Virus record (IMG/VR): IMGVR_UViG_3300033153_001849
Coordinates: 1-47,592 of that record
Strand: one strand, 5' to 3'
DNA: 47,592 nucleotides
DNA from: a virus
Shown piece by piece: positions 44,300 to 47,592 of this stretch. The number at the start of each line of letters is the position of its first letter. The first letter of the stretch is position 1. The notes beneath the pieces are model-generated. The model made no database searches. It saw nothing but the letters and a program-made list of their open reading frames with translations, and was not told the origin of the DNA. A program made the translations under genes and the position numbers.

Positions 44300-46350
44300 C
44301 ATCTGCCTCCGTAAGAGCCGTAGTCAGTGAAGCCCCAAGCAGGGGTGTTGCCACCAACGTCAGGGTACGACTGATCGGACACCAATTCAAGCCTTGCCGC
44401 TTTCTCTGTGCGGTCCCACCGTACCAGCCGGCGCACATACGGCAACCACGACGCCATCTTGATGTCGGTCACTGTCGCACCTTTCTGTAATCCGTCTGTC
44501 GTCCACAGCTGTAGCTGCCCCAACAGCAGTTTCGTTTTCTTCACTGATTCGGCGTTGCCGTACGGAAGGATGAACTGGCCGGTGTGGTACCACGGGGCCA
44601 TCGACGAGATCCCAACTTCGGCGTCACGTTTCTCGTTGCCGGTTGTGTGCTTCTCGATGGTGAGATCGTATTTCGCTTTCACCGCAATAAGGTCCGGTCG
44701 GGTGAAGAAGTTCTGCTTCGCCATGTTCTCTTCGTACACCCAACGGGTGAGCCCATATTTGATGTACCAGTCCTCGAACAGTTGGATGGCACCCAACTCT
44801 CCTTGTCCACGGGTGGTGACGATATCGATGAGGTAGGTGCCATGTTTCGTCCATGCCCACAGGACAGCGGCCTGGTAGCCACGAGGGGCAGGGTCCATCC
44901 CGGCGATGAGTCGATAGTTGACGTTGAGGTCGACGTCTCCGATGATGCGTGAACGGTCAAGACATTTCTCTCTGATGAGTTGAATGTCGAAGATCATGCC
45001 GTCGACAGGGATCGACTTCTGGAGATACCTGAGTTCGTATCTGCCGGGGATCGCCAACGACTCTGTGCCGTTCTTCTTCTCCAACAGCTTGTAGTACGGC
45101 ACGATGCCGGGTGCCAGGACACAGCCGTTCTCGTCGTGTCCTTCAACAACGTCGTCGTCCAACATGCAGTCCTCGTCGTGGGCAGGGTACGCATGGACCC
45201 TCCACGCCATCGACCCTGTTTCTTGAAGCAACGTGTTCGGGATGTCGTCAGGGTGCTGCCTTGATGCGATCGTCACGACCCCTGTGTGTGTCTCCTGACG
45301 TTCCATGATCTCAGAATGTTTCACCTTCGACTTTTGGCGTTGCTCGTAGGTGCCTACCGTCTTACGTTCCTCGAGGTCGTCGATGCCGATGAAATCGGCG
45401 TCACGACCAGCAACGGTGGCGTTCGACCCGATAGCGGTGAACGTCGAAGATTTCAGGGTGTGGTCGGTGCGGGTGTACAGCGTGAACTCTGATGCTGTCC
45501 ATACGGGGGCACGTTTGTCGCCGTACTTGTGGCCCTTCGGCAACGTCTCTTCAATGAGGAGTTCCGAATGTTGGAACACTCCTTTGAGTTTCCCTGTCAT
45601 CGATTTCGCCAGTGGCAACGTTGCAGCGACCCACAGGATCTGGATGTTGGGGTACATGATGATGAGCCACGCCACGAACCGGAGCACCATCTCCGACTTG
45701 CCGTGCCTTGGCGGTGTCAGGATCAGTACCTTCGTTGCGAACGTGTGTGCGATGATGAACTCACGCACCGATTCGACGTGGAACCCGTACACCTTGAACT
45801 TCTGTTGCATCGACCCGATCGTGAAGTAGCGGTGTTCGAACTGCCAGAACGAGAACTCGAGACGGAACATGAGATGCTCGAACTCTTTGGAGCCTTCCTT
45901 GTCGAGGCCGACAGCTTTGAGTTCAGTGAACAGGTCGACGGGGAACATCGCTGCAATGTCGGGTGCCATCCTCCATTCGGAGTCGACCCTGTCCCTGGCT
46001 TGCATGTATTCCCATGTGGCGAACCCTCTCGACACAGCAGCCGGTGTGACCTGTAACAGTTCGGCGCAGTGCGTCACCGTCAACACCCTGTCATGGATCT
46101 TCTGTGCCATCCCGTTCTCGTCGATCGTTTCGTAGACCTTGCCTGTGCGTCTCAGGTTCGGTTCCTCGTTGAGGATCTGACGGTCGGTGCGGCGCCTCTT
46201 CTCCATGGCGATCTGGTTGAAACGGGTCTTGCACTGGTCGGTGCAGTACTTCGTGCCGGCACGTTTCTGTTTAGAAACGGCTTTGCCACAGTGGAGACAT
46301 TTGCGTCCAGGGATATCAGATGGGCGTTGCTTCTGTCCCTTGTACGCCAT
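44299..46350 (-). CDS. terL: Terminase large subunit with N-terminal zinc ribbon and HTH (683 aa)
   Basis: This ATPase/nuclease packages DNA. Walker A PPRHGKSE (213-220), Walker B region FIGIDDLEE (320-328) and the nuclease start AGMDPAP (483-489, first catalytic Asp) are clear, followed by the VYEENMAKQ segment. Unusual additions precede the ATPase: a C-x2-C...C-x3-C zinc ribbon (C18, C21, C36, C40) and a helix-turn-helix-like stretch (TVTHCAELLQVTPAAVSRGF, 91-110). No separate small terminase is visible, so these N-terminal DNA-binding elements may replace it. ATG 46,350 is coupled to the upstream stop (TGATG); SD is weak. Confidence 0.9.
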   Translation of the reverse strand: MAYKGQKQRPSDIPGRKCLHCGKAVSKQKRAGTKYCTDQCKTRFNQIAMEKRRRTDRQILNEEPNLRRTGKVYETIDENGMAQKIHDRVLTVTHCAELLQVTPAAVSRGFATWEYMQARDRVDSEWRMAPDIAAMFPVDLFTELKAVGLDKEGSKEFEHLMFRLEFSFWQFEHRYFTIGSMQQKFKVYGFHVESVREFIIAHTFATKVLILTPPRHGKSEMVLRFVAWLIIMYPNIQILWVAATLPLAKSMTGKLKGVFQHSELLIEETLPKGHKYGDKRAPVWTASEFTLYTRTDHTLKSSTFTAIGSNATVAGRDADFIGIDDLEERKTVGTYEQRQKSKVKHSEIMERQETHTGVVTIASRQHPDDIPNTLLQETGSMAWRVHAYPAHDEDCMLDDDVVEGHDENGCVLAPGIVPYYKLLEKKNGTESLAIPGRYELRYLQKSIPVDGMIFDIQLIREKCLDRSRIIGDVDLNVNYRLIAGMDPAPRGYQAAVLWAWTKHGTYLIDIVTTRGQGELGAIQLFEDWYIKYGLTRWVYEENMAKQNFFTRPDLIAVKAKYDLTIEKHTTGNEKRDAEVGISSMAPWYHTGQFILPYGNAESVKKTKLLLGQLQLWTTDGLQKGATVTDIKMASWLPYVRRLVRWDRTEKAARLELVSDQSYPDVGGNTPAWGFTDYGSYGGR

Positions 46351-46505
46351 CAGTGTTTCGCAGCAACGTCGAGGGTCATCGCCTCGTAGATGACGTAGCC
46401 GCACATGCATTCACCCGCAGTGAACCACACCTCAGTGTCGGCGTCCAAAGCGAGTTGGCACCAGCCTGTGAAACGGATCAGATCTCCGCAGATTTCGCAC
46501 ATCAT
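46350..46505 (-). CDS. Small four-Cys protein before terminase (51 aa)
   Basis: This gene encodes 51 aa: CEIC (3-6), C16 and CMC (33-35), with hydrophobic residues between, so a small zinc knuckle. It begins ATGATG after weak AGGG and its stop overlaps the TerL start (TGATG), which supports translation. It might act with the zinc ribbon of TerL in DNA recognition. No family is recognised. Confidence 0.55.
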   Translation of the reverse strand: MMCEICGDLIRFTGWCQLALDADTEVWFTAGECMCGYVIYEAMTLDVAAKH

Positions 46506-46550
46506 GACAGAACCCTATCATGGAAGACTCAGTGAAGGAAGAAAGGGGGG

Positions 46551-46621
46551 CTCGGGGACAGGGACTCGAACCCCGATGACCAGCTCCAAAAGCTGGCGTC
46601 TTGCCATTGGACGATCCCCGA
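46551..46621 (-). tRNA. tRNA-Gln (anticodon TTG)
   Basis: On the minus strand the 71-nt segment folds into a full cloverleaf. The acceptor stem TCGGGGA/TCCCCGA has 7 pairs, the discriminator is G, the anticodon stem CCAGC/GCTGG has 5 pairs with loop TTTTGGA (anticodon TTG at 34-36), and the T arm has GTTCGAGTC with a CGGGG/CCCTG-type stem. No CCA is encoded. It starts only 5 nt after the stop of the 59-aa gene and sits within the late transcript, so processing by host RNases is needed. It would help to read CAA codons. Confidence 0.9.
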
Positions 46622-46625
46622 AAGG

Positions 46626-46805
46626 TCAGTCGACGAAGCCAACCTGCCGAAGCTGCGACTGAACGATCAGGGCACGTCTCGCCCGGTCGTAACCGTCGAG
46701 ACGGTCAACGGTACGGTCGATGACTTCACGGGTCACCGGCTCCGTACCCACCTTCACCTGGCGGGCAGAAGCGTTCGCATCGAACAGCATCTCAACACTG
46801 TTCAC
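46626..46805 (-). CDS. Hypothetical protein (59 aa), GTG start
   Basis: This gene encodes 59 aa, helical, rich in Arg/Asp/Val (REVIDRTVDRLDGYDRARRALIVQSQL), similar in character to a small DNA-binding helix bundle. GTG at 46,805 overlaps the preceding TGA (GTGA); AAGGG lies upstream. It is the third gene of the late transcript and is followed at once by tRNA-Gln. It might be a small terminase-like or regulator protein; this is not shown by sequence. Confidence 0.6.
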   Translation of the reverse strand: MNSVEMLFDANASARQVKVGTEPVTREVIDRTVDRLDGYDRARRALIVQSQLRQVGFVD

Positions 46806-46978
46806 GCAGGGCCGCCCTTGGAGCGAGGAGGCTTCTGAGCGTCCCGCTTCCACGTCTTCTCCGAAATGTACGGGTCATACGCCTCAACAGCCTTCTGCAC
46901 GTCAGGATCGTGATACGAAGACCTCACAGCCTTCCCCTCCTTCACCACCGACCCCGGCAGATTCTTCATGACATCCAT
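46802..46978 (-). CDS. Hypothetical basic protein (58 aa)
   Basis: This gene encodes 58 aa, with Lys/Arg/Pro-rich ends (MDVMKNLPGSVVKEGKAVRS; KTWKRDAQKPPRSKGGPA) and an SYHDPDVQKAVEAYDPYI core. ATG overlaps the 39-aa gene's stop (TGATGG), and its own stop overlaps the next start (GTGA). These tight couplings are the main evidence for it. No family is recognised. Confidence 0.6.
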   Translation of the reverse strand: MDVMKNLPGSVVKEGKAVRSSYHDPDVQKAVEAYDPYISEKTWKRDAQKPPRSKGGPA

Positions 46979-47097
46979 CAGCGAGGACCGCCCTCAACGT
47001 CGACACCCGAACTTGTCGTCCGCTGACCCGCCGTATTCAGAGCAGTAGCCACACCGGAGCTTCCGGTACGCTGCCCACCTTCGATCTTGGCTCCCAT
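46978..47097 (-). CDS. 39-aa peptide, first gene of late block
   Basis: This gene encodes 39 aa, low-complexity (Gly, Ser, Thr), MGAKIEGGQRTGSSG onward. A strong AGGAGG 8 nt before ATG 47,097 and coupling to the next gene (TGATGG) support translation. As the first ORF after the gene-free control region it marks the start of the late mRNA. It could be a leader peptide. No family is recognised. Confidence 0.55.
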   Translation of the reverse strand: MGAKIEGGQRTGSSGVATALNTAGQRTTSSGVDVEGGPR

Positions 47098-47111
47098 TCT
47101 GGAATCCTCCT

Positions 47112-47165
47112 GGGTAGATACCCCAACCCTACCACGAGAAGAGGGCTCCCCGTAGGAAGCCCTCT
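47112..47165 (-). promoter_or_regulatory. Late-operon leader with two hairpins
   Basis: AGAGGGCT (47,140-47,147) pairs with AGCCCTCT (47,158-47,165), and GGGT-AGAT-ACCC (47,112-47,123) forms a second small stem that ends directly at the SD AGGAGG of the first late gene (minus-strand reading). The larger hairpin could end transcripts that read through from the left operon, or act as an antitermination/attenuation site for the late operon. On the plus strand it is followed by ATTCTCTT. Confidence 0.5.
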
Positions 47166-47205
47166 ATTCTCTTGACTTGCGTAGTCCTGACGAACCGCCT
47201 AGTCT

Positions 47206-47222
47206 GTGGATACGACATCCAC
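47206..47222. promoter_or_regulatory. Candidate operator: GTGGAT/ATCCAC inverted repeat
   Basis: GTGGAT-ACGAC-ATCCAC is a perfect 6-bp inverted repeat with a 5-base spacer, about 110 nt upstream of the first late gene. The odd spacer and modest GC content suit a dimeric DNA-binding protein better than a terminator. It is a candidate site for the late activator, possibly the ParB-like protein; there is no direct proof. Confidence 0.4.
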
Positions 47223-47592
47223 CCTCGAGTGTAGCAGAGAGAGAACACAGAGGGGATCAAACTTCCCAGGACCGACCTGCTAACCGGCCTTCTAACCATC
47301 CCGTCGTAGGGCTTCGCTCCCCACTCACTCCAGATTCAGACGGATCGTCGGTAACTCGGCACCTGGACGACTGCAACACCCCATCAAGCCACAAGGCCAT
47401 GGCGGGATCCCCTGAAAACAGAAAGCGTCGCCGCCCTGCCAGGGCATATCACGTCCAAAACACCCCCAACCCAATAACCACCAAACAGAACAGACCAATA
47501 CCCAACCAAAACGTTACCAAACAAGCTAGAAACACTACGTATATATATACATGTGCCGGATAACGTTTACATACGGGTAGTCAACTTATCGT
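47223..47592. other. Gene-free region with G-poor stretch; includes right repeat copy
   Basis: No ORF here has both a ribosome site and reasonable composition. Between about 47,440 and 47,530 the plus strand is nearly free of G (A and C dominate), so a plus-strand RNA would be C-rich and G-poor, as at Rho-utilisation sites; the minus strand has several GG/GGG runs. The last 55 bases repeat positions 1-55. The region joins 1-447 in the circle, giving about 0.94 kb without genes, a possible place for the origin or packaging start. Confidence 0.6.

Noticed and set aside
47172-47205. TTGACT at 47,172 with TAGTCT as a sigma70 promoter
   Set aside because: The spacing is 22 bp, too long, and it would read away from the late genes.
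47177-47563. Plus-strand ORF of 128 aa near the right end
   Set aside because: Pro/Arg/Asn-rich translation with no SD. It crosses the candidate operator and the G-poor stretch, and opposes the late transcript start.
1-47592. CRISPR array, insertion sequence, integrase or immunity repressor
   Set aside because: I saw no spaced direct repeats of CRISPR type, no transposase or recombinase motifs and no convincing CI-like repressor gene.

Overview
The window is a near-complete phage genome of the tailed, double-stranded DNA type, assembled as a circle. The first 55 bases are repeated exactly as the last 55, so the unique length is 47,537 bp. Its landmarks are a large terminase, a portal, a capsid protein with scaffold, a nozzle-like beta protein, a fibre with a C-terminal S74-type chaperone, an amidase endolysin and holin-like proteins. 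I see no tail tube, sheath or classical tape-measure neighbourhood and no integrase or repressor. A short-tailed (podovirus-like), probably lytic phage is therefore my best reading. The host is probably an actinobacterium. This is inferred from mid-to-high GC, a Thr-rich extracellular-style linker in the 974-aa virion protein, the style of the small zinc proteins and the actinophage-like recombination protein. No host gene proves it.

Layout. (1) 1-447 together with 47,098-47,592 is one gene-free region across the assembly junction, full of GC-rich hairpins. (2) 2,864-448 on the minus strand holds six or seven small genes, several Cys-rich, in at least two transcription units separated by strong hairpins. 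(3) 2,909-3,464 is a divergent control region with five more inverted repeats. (4) 3,465-14,928 on the plus strand is an early/replication block, almost every gene overlapping the next by ATGA, GTGA or TGATG. It encodes an SSB, a ParB-like protein, a short beta-clamp homologue, a second OB-fold-like protein ending in an SSB-style tail, a RecT-like annealing protein, a CHC2 zinc-finger primase fragment, a RusA resolvase and, last, the endolysin. No DNA polymerase, helicase or full primase is visible, so the phage seems to redirect the host replisome. (5) 47,097-14,925 on the minus strand is the late block. In transcription order it runs: three tiny genes, tRNA-Gln, a 51-aa zinc protein, TerL, a 93-aa zinc protein, portal, a frameshifted small gene, a LamG-like protein, a P/Q-rich protein, a giant 3,524-aa protein, a 974-aa protein, an M23 peptidase, 488-aa and 278-aa proteins, scaffold, capsid, tail and fibre genes, and two holin-like genes that meet the endolysin tail to tail.

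The most interesting features are four. First, a recurring leader: an inverted repeat followed by a 16-nt hairpin that holds the Shine-Dalgarno in its loop. It occurs three times, with one compensatory base-pair change, and resembles in architecture, but not in sequence, the SAS/ESAS elements of cluster K mycobacteriophages. Second, a giant virion protein whose gene takes 22% of the genome and carries a possible ADP-ribosyltransferase-like segment. Third, a beta clamp of only 239 aa, the size of T4 gp45, with a bacterial DnaN signature. Fourth, a duplicated family of tetraloop hairpins in the two control regions. Everything here was read by eye; no database search was run.
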